Below, in pieces: positions 1 through 11,894 of a stretch of 64,000 nt of DNA. The position numbers and the translations under genes were made by a program. This DNA comes from Cryptomeria japonica (taxonomy: Eukaryota > Streptophyta > Pinopsida > Cupressales > Cupressaceae). The notes beneath the pieces are model-generated. The model ran no database searches. It was not told the origin of the DNA and was given only the letters and a program-made list of their open reading frames with translations. The DNA lies in assembly GCF_030272615.1 (NCBI RefSeq), contig NC_081407.1:140932897-140996896 (forward strand). Direction: 5' to 3'. Numbering within the stretch: the first letter of the stretch is position 1; the number at the start of each line of letters is the position of its first letter.

Positions 1-1162
1 CACCTGCATCAACGACCCACGGTCGTAGGTCCCATGGCCTCGCCTGCAGTGTCCGAAACTCTGCCAGTGCCTGATCATACAGTAGCACTGGACCCCATGC
101 ATACCGCTCTCGAATCACTCGTGCATACTCCCCTGATCCGCTAGGCAGTCCCTGCTACTGTCCGAACTGCCTCATTACCCGTCCCGGCACCTGTCTCTCC
201 ACATGATAAGAGGTCCTCCCAATGAGGAATCGAGTCATGAAGACATAAGGTAGTGCCTCTGCATCATCCTCCCATGGCTCACACTCCAAGTATGGCCGCC
301 AGATCACTGCATCCAAATCATCCAATGCTCACCGCCACCACTCTAACTTCCCCAAGTGGGGCTGACTCATCATGCCACTGTACATAAACATGTATGGCTG
401 GTCCACGGCTCGGAATCTGAGATTCACCGGTCGAGTCACTGGTAGGTGCTCCCATGCCCACACATGTAGCAGCGTCATGCCCATTGCAAGAGAACCCCTC
501 CCTCGGTACACTACCTCGTGTAGCTCCTGATACATGTGCGCTAGCACGCACGGCCCCCAGGCAAATCGGGTCCCCTCAGTCATCATCATCTCTATAACCT
601 GTCCCCATCCCACCGCCAATCCATGTGACCACCTGTCTGGACACAAAAGTCCTCCCACGATCCCTGACAACACTGCTGGAAGGGGCTCATATAGTGCCGC
701 TATATCCTCCCATGCGATCGAGCCATCGTCAATGTATACATCATCATCAAAAATCCTCTGACAAGACACCGTCCCCCAGGATCTATCATACGTCACCAGC
801 TCCCCCCGAATCGGAATTCGAAGGATACGCCACACGTCCTCCAAAGTCACCGTCATCTCTCCCTGGGCTAGATGAAACGTGCACGTCTCACTGTGCCATC
901 GCTCTGCCAAGGCTGTAATCAGGCCGTGATTCATCCGAATCATGGGCATGTGCATCACCTCGTACAACCCAGTCGCTACTATACAATCAATCTCTATCTG
1001 CGTCAACCGGTCCCGCAACCCCTGTGTCGCAGGATGCCGCTCTCGTAACTGCAACACGCGTAGATCCTCCTGCACATCGACATTCATCAAATCACCATCA
1101 GTTGTTTTGTTATCAAACTTTCTTAAGTTTAAACCTAGACTATCATCAGATACTTTGATCAA
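1..1162 (-). pseudogene. Plant mobile domain (PMD, MAIN-like) ORF, broken and cut by the window edge
   Basis: The first uninterrupted part (329-1162) gives 277 residues starting MIKVSDDS. About residues 80-115 have the PMD pattern: ALAERWHSETCTFHL, then MTVTLEDVWRILRIPIRG. The frame does not end at the TGA at 329-331. Reading on in the same frame toward position 1 gives more PMD sequence, including VERQVPGRVMRQFG, and meets a second in-frame stop (TAG at 155-157). Two nonsense codons and no frameshift suggest a decayed gene rather than a gene end. PMD proteins include Arabidopsis MAIN/MAIL1, and many copies are carried by transposons. Here the ORF lies antisense and upstream of a polypurine tract and LTR (2215-2228), so it is probably cargo of an LTR retrotransposon. 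The domain call is firm; function is probably lost. Confidence 0.85.
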
Positions 1163-1358
1163 GTATCTTTGGGTCTCAACAGGTAAGCAATCATGGCCAC
1201 CTAGACTTCAACAAGCATTTATCCTAACAAATGACCTAAGTCTCATCAAGCTGCTATGGTTCAAAACAACTCCCACTTCACCTCGCCATCCATCAATCAT
1301 TACGCATTAGGAGATTTATTTTGTCCAAAACTGGGGCATCTCGTTATCCTAAGGCAAA

Positions 1359-1644
1359 AGCGCTATTTTATCTACAAAAGCGCTAGTTTTCCACAATAGC
1401 GCTACAACCCTATCAAAAGTGCTCAAAACGCTCTACAAAAGCGCTACAAAAACAAAAGCGCTAAACCCGCTATACAATAGCGCTATTACACATCAATAGC
1501 GCTCAATTAACCCTACCATAGCGCTACTTAGTCTATAGCGCTAAAACTTGCCTACATTAGCGCTAATGAATACAAACGTGCTCAAACCAAACTACAATAG
1601 CGCTATTGCGGCACAATAGCGCTAATTCATGGAGCAAAAGCGCT
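1359..1644. repeat. ~20-bp-period array of the palindrome AGCGCT (15 units)
   Basis: Exact AGCGCT occurs at 1359, 1379, 1398, 1440, 1457, 1479, 1498, 1520, 1537, 1559, 1599, 1618 and 1639. The two 40-bp gaps are each filled at the midpoint by a one-base variant (AGTGCT at 1418, CGTGCT at 1577), giving 15 units spaced 17-22 bp. Between palindromes the DNA is A-rich, usually CAAA or CAAT before the hexamer. Further degenerate copies (ACGCTC) lie inside and just after the array. The period is not a multiple of three and all frames contain stops, so it is not coding. It starts about 200 bp upstream of the PMD ORF start, between that ORF and the LTR. Confidence 0.9.
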
Positions 1645-2227
1645 AAAACCATAGTTCCAACGCTCTTGCTCCGACTTGACTTCGACTCAGCTAAAAACCT
1701 ATCAAAAATGCATAAAAAGTCAGTTTTCGAATTTGCGTACCGCTGGTCCGTAGTCGGCTAGGCGCTGGAACCGTCGAACTCGCTCGAATCTATGCTCGGT
1801 AATCGGAATCGGCATCGTAACTCCTCCTTGCTCCTCCAAATGTCACTGTCAGAGCTCTCGTTTTCAACTGGTCGCGGTCACAAATGATCCTATTTTCACC
1901 CCTTTCACCCCATTTATACCCCCGCCGTCACCATAACTTCGCCCCGCTCATCGCCGTGGTCCCCGTGAACTTCCCGAGCCCCCCATTTCTCCATCTTTCC
2001 CCCGATTTCTTCTATTTTTCACCAGTATACCTAACTTCTTCTCTTCTATCACCCTGCCAATTTTCATTCTTTTTCGAGAGATCGCCCGATTTTTCAAAAA
2101 AAATTTGGCCCATCTCTCGAGGGGGCATACCACCCATTAAATTTACATTTTATAGGGCATTTCTTCACACTAGTTTTTCTTTCTTTGAAACGATGCGATA
2201 AACTGCACTGTCTCAAAGAGGGGCAAA
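1645..2227 (+). other. 3' internal region of an LTR element, ending in a polypurine tract
   Basis: No gene is recognisable here. The stretch becomes pyrimidine-rich around 1870-2100 and ends with the purine run AAAGAGGGGCAAA (2215-2227) directly before a TG that opens an LTR-like sequence. A purine run next to TG is the expected plus-strand priming site of an LTR retrotransposon in the plus orientation. Confidence 0.55.
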
Positions 2228-3830
2228 TGTAGTCACACAAATCTGTCCATTTTAATTAAATGAATATTTCGTATTTATTTGATTAAAAATCCACTAGCCA
2301 TCAGTTAATTAAATTAATATTTAATTAATTCATCCCCAAACATTCTTCTATTAATTAAATAAATTATTCAATTTATTTTAATTCATTCATTAAAATCAAA
2401 TTCCAATTAATTAAATAAATAAAATCAATTTATTTAATTAAAATCTCTTTTTCCTCTTTTAAATAAATTAAATAAAACATTTATTTAAATCATTATCCCC
2501 ACCCCACTTGCATTTTCCTACAAATGCAACTTGCACATATTTATTGAAATAAATGAATTTTTATTTTAAATAAAATCCTATTTTCCCTCACCCACCAAAT
2601 CCACTTGCAAAATCTAATCCCCTTCTAGATTCTTCTAACCCCTTCCTAATTAGCCTAATCCATCCCCTAAATATTGTCACATTCCTAAGCAAAATGGAGT
2701 CACTTCTCAAAATCTAAAAGTCTTTGATAACCATTAAAGGCTTTCAACCTTCAACCACTTAATTCCTCAAAGTCTTTGATAACCATTGAAGGCTTCCAAC
2801 TTTCAACCACTTAATCCCCAAAGTCTCCAAAAACCATTAATGGTTAACCCAAACCCTTCCACATGGTTAAAACATTTGTTTTGACTCAACCTCTACCCAA
2901 CCCAAGGGTCTCGTCAAGCCTTTAATGCTTTGACCATGATTATCTCTTAATCATTTGCACAAAGGTTTATCCTTGGATCAACTCCTAATCCAATGGGTAA
3001 TCTTAATTTAGGCTTGACTTTTAGCCTTTAGATAACCATGAGGTCTTCTCAGGCCTTTAATGTCTCCAACCTCTTCTTTCAACCCAATCCTATGTTGACA
3101 TTTGTCACCATTTCATTGGTGTCAATTGTGCACATGGATTCCCAACTTTCAAGCTTGACCCTTGATTAAACCATTCAATCCTGGCCATCCATTGCTCCAT
3201 TTTTCCTATAAATAGAGCCCATTCCTTCATAATCCAGATCCTGAAAACTTGTATGCATCTAAGCTATAGACATTTTAGAGAGCATTTAGCATAGCATAAC
3301 TAAATCTTATCTTTTTTGGTTAAAATACATCATTTTAGCATAAAATTAGCTTTTTATTTCATATTTGGAGCTATACTACAAATCTCAATCCTCCATAAGC
3401 ATCCATAGTGCAAAAAGCTGCTAAGAGCTACACTATTTTGGAACTTGGAGAGGAGAGGAACAAGGGAGAAGGAACTAGGAGTATGTTAGGAGGTATTTGG
3501 AGATGCCTCATCATGTTTGCTTTGATAGTTAAATATGCTTGCATGCTTGTAGTCTCTCTTTTGGTATGCCTTTTTAGATTAGTTTTCGATTGACTAACAC
3601 TAATGTTTTGTGTGTTTTGTGTTGTTTGATCTTAGACTAACCTTGTGCCATTTAGGAGGGCATCATTTACAAACACACCTCACTTACAAATCAAAACCCA
3701 ATCTAAATGCTCAAGATGAAATTAAATACACCATACAAGACACTCCACACAAGTTTTCACGAAAATCAATCCATTAACAATCTTCCTTTACTCCATTTGT
3801 GTCGACTAGCAACAAAATTGCAGTCACAGT
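2228..3830 (+). mobile_element. LTR-like sequence following the polypurine tract
   Basis: It opens with TGTAGTCACA right after the purine tract. The first part is very rich in TTAATTAA/ATTTAATT words (2250-2490). A tandem duplication of about 60 bp (TCTTTGATAACCATT unit) lies at 2709-2823. A TATA box, TATAAATAG, is at 3207-3215, as expected for an LTR promoter. The right end is not certain: TTGCAGTCACA near 3829 is the best candidate because it echoes the left terminus. No second LTR copy is seen in the window. Confidence 0.5.
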
Positions 3831-4200
3831 CAAGTCACTTTGCTTGGGCCGTACAATATCCGACATCCAACCCATTAATTTAGGGTTTTTAACTACTTAT
3901 ACTACCCTTTCCTCGGTCTATGTGCCCATATTAGGGTTGTCTACACTACATTAAAGATTTTGACCTCATGGTGGTAAAGTTGCTTGACAACTTTTAAAAG
4001 TTGTCATGCAACTTTTGCAACTTTTGAGCAACTTTCCCAATGTTGCTTTTCTTGACTCTTAGACCCACATTGGGCTAACCTAAGGACACCACCATGCTAT
4101 GAAGGACCCCTAAACACCTCAAATGCACACATACCCTCTAATTCCAAGAAATCCTCAAATTTGACTCATGACCCTAGGACCTCAACTAGGACCCTAACTA
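3831..4200. other. Unassigned AT-rich sequence
   Basis: I see no gene, clear repeat or terminal motif here. A short run of nested AACTTTT/AAAGTTG words lies near 3975-4035. Confidence 0.4.
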
Positions 4201-5183
4201 GGACCAATGAGCACATGGCTCTTATTGTATATACAACAGCTTCTTAAAGAAGCAAGAACACAATAAAAAAAAAATGATAGGAGTCCTTTGAAGGGTGCTC
4301 CTGCACCACCTATCCATTCACCATCCATGGGAGTAGCCATGGTAGTTATGTTTATTTACATTTTCACATATGGGAGTAACCATTGTGGTCAAACATCATG
4401 ATGAGGTGATAAGCTTCTTTCATACACATGAGTATAGTCACTGTGTTAGTCATCACAATGAGGTGATGTGACTTGTAGAGGTAAAAAAGGATCACTCCCT
4501 AGCTAAGAGGGAGTGTTGATGATATAGTGTCGGTCTGTCTCCTTCAGGCCGACTCAGCTAATGCAAATGTGTGGATGGCCTATCGGTCTTACACATTTGA
4601 TGATTCGATTTAACCATATTATATCTTGCAATGTTTTATTGAATCGGTGTATGCTTATTCGATTTGCATTAATTAATATGCTTGATAAATAAATCTAGCT
4701 AATACCATTATGAATCAGTATATACAATATCGACTGTGTTAATAGTATTCATGATTATAAAGGGGGCCAACTTATGGTAAATATTTGCCACCCTAAATTG
4801 AAAGGTCACAATTGTGAACTCATCTCATTTAGGAAAGAGTCGACTCCTCTTGATAGGTTATTGGATTAGATATATTAAGAGGTCTTGTGTCTCCTCTTGA
4901 AAAGTGTTGAATCATCTAACTATTATTAGCAGATTGAAGTTCAAACTTACATCAAGTAGATCAAATATATATCTCATTCTACAACAGTCCAATAAGCAGC
5001 AGTTCATGTTCTTTCCAGCAAGATCGAGTTTATTCTCCATCAACGTGTTCTCCTCAGCAAAGGACATCAATCAATATAGAAGAAAAGTCACTTAAGAAGA
5101 TATCATTATACAACAATCCTCAAACTTGTTGTAGTTCAATTGTGTGAATTCTTATCTATATTATCTGATCACCAAAATTAACA
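4201..5183 (+). mobile_element. Copia-like 3' tail with LTR (LTR at 4514-5183)
   Basis: The purine run AAGAGGGAG (4505-4513) is followed at once by TGTTGATGATATAG, a typical junction of polypurine tract and 3' LTR in Ty1/copia elements. The LTR has a TATA-like ATTATAAAGG near 4754 and ends at ...AATTAACA (5183), giving about 670 bp. Upstream, 4201-4513 looks like the 3' untranslated part of the element, with short duplicated phrases (GAGGTGATAAG and GAGGTGATGTG). No coding domain remains, and no matching 5' LTR lies in the window. Confidence 0.5.
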
Positions 5184-6879
5184 CTTTTAAATCTAATATT
5201 AAAAACATAATTTTTTAAATTAACATTATTAAAAATATAATTTTTAGAGTCTCATCTTAGGATATGAAATGATTTGCATGCAAAAACATAAATAAATAGA
5301 AGTTTCTGTTAAATCTATATTTAAATACATAATTTTTTTAATTAGAAGTTTTTTTAAATGGAGATTTATAAATATAATTTTTTTACATTTAATAAATAAT
5401 AATAATAATAAATTGCTTTTTAATTTAGATTTGTTTCTTTTAAATCTAGAATTTTTATTTTTATTGTATTTAATAAATAATAATAATAGAAAGTTGCTTT
5501 TTAGTTTAGATTTTAGTCTTTAATTTATTTTGAAATTATCCACTTTCTAGTCATAATAAATAATAATAATAGAAAGTTTCTTTTTAATTTAGATTTTAGT
5601 CTTTAAAATATTTTTAAATTTCTAGTCATTAAAATTACATGGATTAAAAAGATGGGTGGGTGCCACTGTAGTGTTACGCCTCTCCGCATAAAGAGCGGAG
5701 ATACTAACAAGCACAAAATGAACGTGACTTACTCTTTATAGCAACATTAGGGTTTCAAAGGATGTAAACTTGTAGGCATGGCTCCTATCGTACATTCTAC
5801 ATGCATGGTTCTATGTTGAAAGCAAATGGTGAAATTCAACAACCCTCTATCCATTCTAGCCACTTGCATGCTTATCATGTTACTCCATTAACCTCTTGCC
5901 TACCATAATAGTCATATGGAGTTGCAAGGAGATAACAACTAAAGCATGAACCCTAAAAGGGTCAACTTGGTCAAAGTAATTTTGGTTTTCCCTATAAATT
6001 TTTACCTCTCAAAAATTCATGTGCCTTCTAGCTCATGGGAACCGTTTTTGATAAATACTACATGTTTAACCTTGTCTTTTAAAACTAGAGCCATGTCAAA
6101 GCAACTTGGGTGTACAACCATAGACTCATGTTTGGAAAAAATGCTTATTAAACCTGTTTTAAAAACATTTATTTTCAGCATACCAAAACCCAAAACTTTT
6201 AGACAATCTTAGAAAAAGATGAAAAATAAGGCAAATGCAGACCTACACATTGACATGTAATAAAATTGAGTAATAAGATAACAGAGTTAAATTAATTTTG
6301 ATCCCTCAAGTAGTTATGGAGGTCAAAATGATGAAGCTAAGAGGTCCACGCATGATAGAGTACTTAATTATATGTAAAAAAAATCTATAGAAGATGCAAC
6401 ATGGGAAGGCCCATAGATTCTGGTACAACTAAGCTTATGGTTGTTTGAGAACAAGAAAATTCAAGTAGGATAGACTTGTAATGTTCCCTCTTTCGATGAT
6501 TCATAGGGTGGCCAAAAACACCCATCTATAACTTAAATCTTCTTCCATGTTCCTATTTTGTGTACATCTTGTTTATCTCCATCACCTATGCATCTACCTA
6601 AGGTCCTTGAATGTTCTAAGTATGATCTAGCATGCCATATTTTCTAAGCATGTGTAAGTCATTGGAAGTGTATTCTTGGCATGTCCTCTCCTCTATTTTT
6701 GTAAGGGTATTAGATTTCCCCATAATATGATGTATCTTAATCATTCCTCATTCTCACTTCTTAAATCACTAAGACTTCAAATTTTCTTATACTATCATAC
6801 CTATCCACCAATTGTAACATAAATGAGAACATGTAGATGAGATGATAACACATCATACACAAACATCTTAGGATGAGCA
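5184..6879. other. Unassigned AT-rich stretch with a diverged tandem repeat
   Basis: At 5388-5640 a unit of about 85-95 bp, containing AATAATAATAAT then GCTTTTTAATTTAGATTT, is repeated about three times with divergence. A short inverted pair (CTCCGC/GCGGAG) lies near 5682-5701. The rest, including the ORF-sized stretch around 5946-6212, has no recognisable domain. Confidence 0.5.
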
Positions 6880-7770
6880 ATATATATTGAGAAGAAGAAT
6901 GCAAAGAGCTATGCATTTAGATCAATTGATTGAGATAGAAAGACAACAAATATGAGTGTGCAACCATGAATCAGTTCAAAGACATTGTCAATCTCGTGGG
7001 AATGTTGAGGTTAGTTGTAAAGGGATGAATTCTATTACAATAAATTGTGTGATACAAATACCAAATAATATATTTAAAGATGTAATGAATTTTGATTCTC
7101 AAAATCATATAGAAAACAATAGTTCACAAGAGGAGTTAACATCTCAACTAAGAAGACAACGATAATATCAAAGAACACAAAATATAAGGGGATCAAAGAA
7201 TAGTTAATAATAATAGAATTGTTGAGATTGATTTGAATAATTTACAAATGGTATTTTGACATGGACTAGATAAACTTTCTACACCAAGATTGTGCTACAT
7301 TTGTTAAGAAAGTTATAGTGCAATGAAGGTTGTATGAGTACCTGAAGATCGTATCTACAATCGATGTTGACAAGAGAAGAATGAAAATTAATTTTTAACA
7401 TTAAAAAACATAGTTCCTTGTCCACAACCATTAGAACTTACAAATTTAATTCAAATAGAGGAAATGTTAATAGTGCATGTCAACCTAATTCTTCAAGTTA
7501 CGCATGCAATTAGAGGTTAATTTAAACATGTGTAACTTTACCATAATATCTAAAATTTTACCACATCCACTAAATTTTTTACCAATTATTGTTATTAAAA
7601 AGGGATCCAATTATTACACACAAATATTAGAGATGCACATCCAACTATAGATGATTGGAAATTATTGATGACAAGAACAAATGTTTCATTCCATCCAAAA
7701 ATTAAGGAGGAGATTGACAATATTATTCATCTATTTACAACAAATGACAATGTTCATGTAACCATAACAG

Positions 7771-7860
<90 letters not shown>

Positions 7861-8100
7861 ATTAGGAAGACCAATAGTTCATAGCACTGCAAGTAAAGAA
7901 GGTATTACTAATCTAGAAGGAGGTCAAAATGATGAATTTGATGTTGAATTATTAATTGCTAAGGATGCAATGGTCATGTTAACATATAATTTATGAATAA
8001 AATTAGGTCTTGTGAATAGAGCTTTAGTATACATTTGAAATATCATATACAAACCTGGAAATGCCTCACTAGATCTACCAACAAATGTTATGGTTGAATT
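6880..8100 (+). pseudogene. Helitron-type replicase/PIF1-like helicase relic, left part
   Basis: Several short peptides in shifting frames match the autonomous Helitron protein in order. IQIEEMLIVHV (about 7447-7490) fits the conserved N-terminal Helitron block. DWKLLMTRTNVSFHPK (about 7650-7697) fits the region in the helicase C-terminal half. GRPIVHSTASKEG follows a (TA)n tract, and KDAMVMLTYNL (about 7960-7993) fits the block before the final helicase motifs. The Rep nuclease and the helicase Walker motifs expected between the first and second peptides are missing: only about 150 bp separates them, so there is a large internal deletion. Stops and frameshifts are numerous. The left boundary is approximate. 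The remaining C-terminus lies beyond the LTR insertion, at 9778-10120. Confidence 0.75.
7773..7858. repeat. (AT)43 microsatellite
   Basis: An 86-bp pure AT dinucleotide run lies inside the Helitron helicase relic, between the HVTITEI and GRPIVHS segments. It probably expanded after the gene had died. Confidence 0.97.
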
Positions 8101-9777
8101 TGTTGGCATTTGGCATAACGGATGCAGATCAGGTCATGCAATTGAAGTTGGATGACTGCACCGGTAAAGGATAGAAGTCTATTTGTGATGAAGAGATTGA
8201 GATTCTATGAATAGATGATATGATCAATTATTTGTGTTGTCATTGCTGGCAACTGATGTTCTTGATGTTTTGTTTTATCATCTAAGTGATTTGGTTTATC
8301 GAAATATAGGGTTTACCGATAATGATCTAAAGTCTGTGAATTAGGACTTTAACCGATAAAGCATAATTGTTTTGATTAGGTCGGTCGATTGGAAACGATT
8401 GGTGATTTGCGGTTTGGATGGTGAACTTGTATCATGGAAAGATTTATGTGACCAGAACCAGAACTTGTGATGATTCCCAGAAGGCATGTTTCAATTTCTA
8501 ATGAAGTTTTGCTAAGGTTTTAGTAGGGTTTAAGGATTGGTGAAGAAATCTTCAAACCGGTAATGATTTATGTTATGACGGTGATCAACATCAAGTCTAA
8601 TTAAAGTTGATAACATGACACAACCCGCGTGAAAGATTTAATAGTTGTTTTAGCGCGATTCAAGGAAGATTTTCTTAGAAACCAACGAAATGCTTTGGAG
8701 AGTGTTTTGAGGATACAGATCAGATTTCCGTGATGAGTTATGATCAATCAATGATTGATATTGCATTGTAATTTGTTGTTATGATCTGGATAGCGATCTA
8801 TGATGATCTTTTGTGATCTTATTGTAAATTCTTGATGTAATTAGGTTTTGTGGCCGACCTAGTTGTGATGGCTATTTATGTAGACACAATTGATGTTTAT
8901 TGAGTCGATGGTCTTAGAGAATGTGTTAAGCCATCCAAGTGAAGTGTGTAATCTTCCTGAGAGTTTCAGAGTGTTATGTATAACCGGATCTGATCAAGCA
9001 AGCAGAGAAGTGCAAGAAAATAGATCATTTTCTTATTGTTGTTCCCTAACAGTTGCAGCAGGTTAAATCCCTTGACCGGGTAGGTTCTAACAGGCCTTAA
9101 TCATTTAAGTCCCCTAATAGGTCAACTCTCAAAAGAGTGTTAAATCCTCTCATTAGGTTGATCCTAAAAAATCATCTATCTCCTAATCGAGTTGCAAGGC
9201 AAATCCCCTAACCGGGTGACTCCTGACAGGGTTTGCTCTTAACTAGGCTTATTGTAAGCTTCTAACAAGGCTAAGCTCTTAATAGGGCGCACTTTGAAAG
9301 AGTACAAATATTTGTGGGTGTCAACTCCCACCATGGTTTTTTTCCCTATTTGGGTTTCCATGTCAAAAACTTATGGTGTCCATGTGTGGAATGTTTTTCA
9401 TGTGATGTTCTTGCTTATATTTCATTTCATGAATTATTTCTGAGAAACCGGTTATGATGTTTTATCAGAATTTTATCAGAGGTTATCGGTACTAATAAGA
9501 AGTTGTTTGAGAAATTTTTTGATCTTATTGATAAGGTTAATGAATTGGTAATTGATCAAGTTTATATGATTACTTTGGTGGTGAAAGTATTGGTAAATGA
9601 TTTGATTAATGTGTTAAGAAAATATGGTAAAGAGGTTATTAGATCTGATTACAGAAGTTGAGATATTTCATATTTGAGGTAAGCTGAAATAAGTTTGATT
9701 TTGAGTTTAAGTTGAATTGGTCTTAATATTGATTCATCCCCCCTCTCAGTATTAACCGTATCCTCATAGGATTAACA
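8101..9777 (+). mobile_element. Solo LTR inside the Helitron helicase relic
   Basis: The element starts TGTTGGCATT and ends ...AGGATTAACA, 1,677 bp. It is flanked by GAATT (8096-8100) and AAATT (9778-9782), a 5-bp target duplication with one mismatch. It interrupts the helicase at a codon run reading VMVEF before and FDN after, so removing it rejoins the reading context. Diagnostic inner phrases are TTTTTTTCCCTATTTGGGTTT near 9335 and TCATCCCCCCTCTCAG near 9733. The same phrases occur in reverse complement in the solo LTR at 30429-32111, so both belong to one broad, probably Copia-like family. No internal coding region is present. Confidence 0.7.
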
Positions 9778-10120
9778 AAATTTGATAATTAGTTTGAAAT
9801 TCTATTCAAAGTTGCATCTCCAAATTTAATTGTAGTTTCACCAATACCAAGGGGGTGCGCATGTTAATTACCCTTATAATTAATTTGGACACTAACAATC
9901 AACAAATCGCAAGGATGGATTCTTTCCAAGGCAATAATTGATATACCTGACCAAGAGAAGGGGGAGATTAACATTTGTTGATATATCATGTGTTAATCTA
10001 TTGGATGAAATTATAATTTCACCACCATTTTTATATGACCGTTATGAAAAAATGAAGAGAAGAAAGCAACTCACCAAAAGGAAAGTAGAGGAAGAAAGAC
10101 TTGAATCTTTGGACACATAA
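9778..10120 (+). pseudogene. Helitron-type PIF1-like helicase relic, C-terminal part
   Basis: This continues the protein interrupted at 8100. INKSQGWILSKAI (about 9899-9937) corresponds to the late helicase motif usually read as hKSQGxTL. After one frame change, TFVDISCVNLLDE leads to IIISPPFLYDRYEKM and a charged tail, KRRKQLTKRKVEEERLESL, ending at a stop at 10120. This is the usual C-terminus of plant Helitron helicases. No CTRR terminus with hairpin was recognised downstream. Confidence 0.75.
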
Positions 10121-11883
10121 TACTTTTATGTAATATATACATTATTGAAGATAACTCTTCTATTAACATTAAGATTAAATTTTTAATTTATAAAATGAAA
10201 TGTTTCATTCATCATGAATTCCTATTATACATGTGAATGAATATGATAAGCATCATGATTCACAAAGCATAATAGCGCTTTATTCAAATAATAAAAAGAT
10301 TATAAATTAATATTTTACATGTTGCAATGCAGATGGTACTGGCATAGATATCTTAAATACATCCATATAAAGACACCAAGAGAAATCAGTCTTAAGGTGC
10401 CTATCTACTCTCAATAGTTTATCCTTAAGCATGAGAAATAACCTAAATTAAAGTGAACTAAATTTAGAAAAGTACACACTTTTTTAGATCAAATCTTATG
10501 CCAATTAAAAATCATATCAATGTTGTGTGGAATATTAAATCCATGTTGAACTGGACAAGATTATAAGAAAATCAAGATGAAGAGAAAAACAAAAACATTC
10601 ATTTTTTAAGCCTAGATGACCAGATTCCATGTGACATTGGTGTAACATGCAACAAATAGCAACTAAAAATTTACAACAACATGTAACATTGAAAACTGAA
10701 AATTAGAAACATGAAAAATCTAGATAACTTTTTTTTTTGAAAAATAAATAAAGAAATTGAACTAGAAAAGATGTAAAACTTTTGCTTAAGATTAATTTCA
10801 TAAAGATAACTTAATACAACATAAGAAAATATTTATGAGAGATTTAGTGTTTATAGTTTCTTGGTTTTCATTATGAACTTTAAATAATATTTACCATGCT
10901 GAAAGAGGAAAAGTATCATCGGGGTTCTTTTTCGATCAGCCACAAACTTACTAGTCCCTCATGCCACTTCCAACTAGAAAGGCCCGACTCTTCATAGGGA
11001 AGCAAAAGAAGTTGGTTCTAATGCCATCTGAGGTCGATGCTTGACCCTACACAATCCCTAGTCAATCACACACCATAGGCTACTCCTAACTAGTATGACC
11101 TTTGACTGGGTTGTATATTTGGACCAAGAGAACTAATTGACGCTTACAATTGGAAGCATCACCTTGACCAAAGGATTTATGAGTTTGTAACACGTCAATG
11201 CATGTAGTCATTGTTCATCACCCTACTCGGCTAGACTTAAACTTATGAAGGTTTTCTAAGTCATCATGCCTAACTCTTGTGCCAACTGCATATTGACTCC
11301 AAAGAGGCTCACTAGGATTACATACATGTTTATACTCAAATTAAACATTTACAAGCTTGTGGTGACATTTACTCAAATGGAATAACCTTTCATTTGACAA
11401 CTTCTTAGGTTATTTAAATACTAAGTTCATACTTGTGCTCTTGAGCTAGCAGCCTGCTTGCTCATGAGTACAAGAATGAAGTCCTTCGTTTAATAGTAAA
11501 GCAAAATTCACTATTCCTCATTTTTATGTGTCATATTCCTTATCAGATTTTTAACAGTCTTAAATTCGCAATAGTTGTAGTAGTTTACATTTTTCAGCAG
11601 TCTCGTTACTATTTTCTCATGAAATGTAGCCAATAATTGGCCAATATTATCTTATGTTAATGTTGAATTATAAACTAATTTACTCTTCATTACTGTTTTT
11701 GTTTTGGTTCTAAGAGTCGTGGTTTCGAGTTATAACTTTTTAGGTTCCCCCATTTTTCTTTCTACTATGGCACATTTGTCTCAAGTAATTGCTTTCGCTA
11801 TAAGTCATAATATTCTTTCGGCCTTGAATGAACAAGACTATCATCATACTTCTCAATGGTTTTATTCGTATTCAACTAGGGTG
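10121..11883. other. Unassigned AT-rich intergenic sequence
   Basis: No domain, LTR terminus or clear repeat was recognised in this stretch. The segment at about 10920-11420 is less AT-rich than its surroundings and may be an old repeat. Confidence 0.4.
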
Positions 11884-11894
11884 ACAAACCATAC

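Noticed and set aside
1359-1644. Regularly spaced short repeats resembling a CRISPR array
   Set aside because: The conserved part is only 6 bp, the spacers are 11-16 bp of A-rich DNA, there are no cas genes, and the window is plant nuclear DNA.
1884-2201. 105-codon Pro/Phe/Ser-rich frame upstream of the LTR
   Set aside because: Low-complexity pyrimidine-rich DNA just before a polypurine tract; no domain.
5946-6212. 88-codon plus-strand frame
   Set aside because: No recognisable domain, no promoter context, and average composition for AT-rich noncoding DNA.
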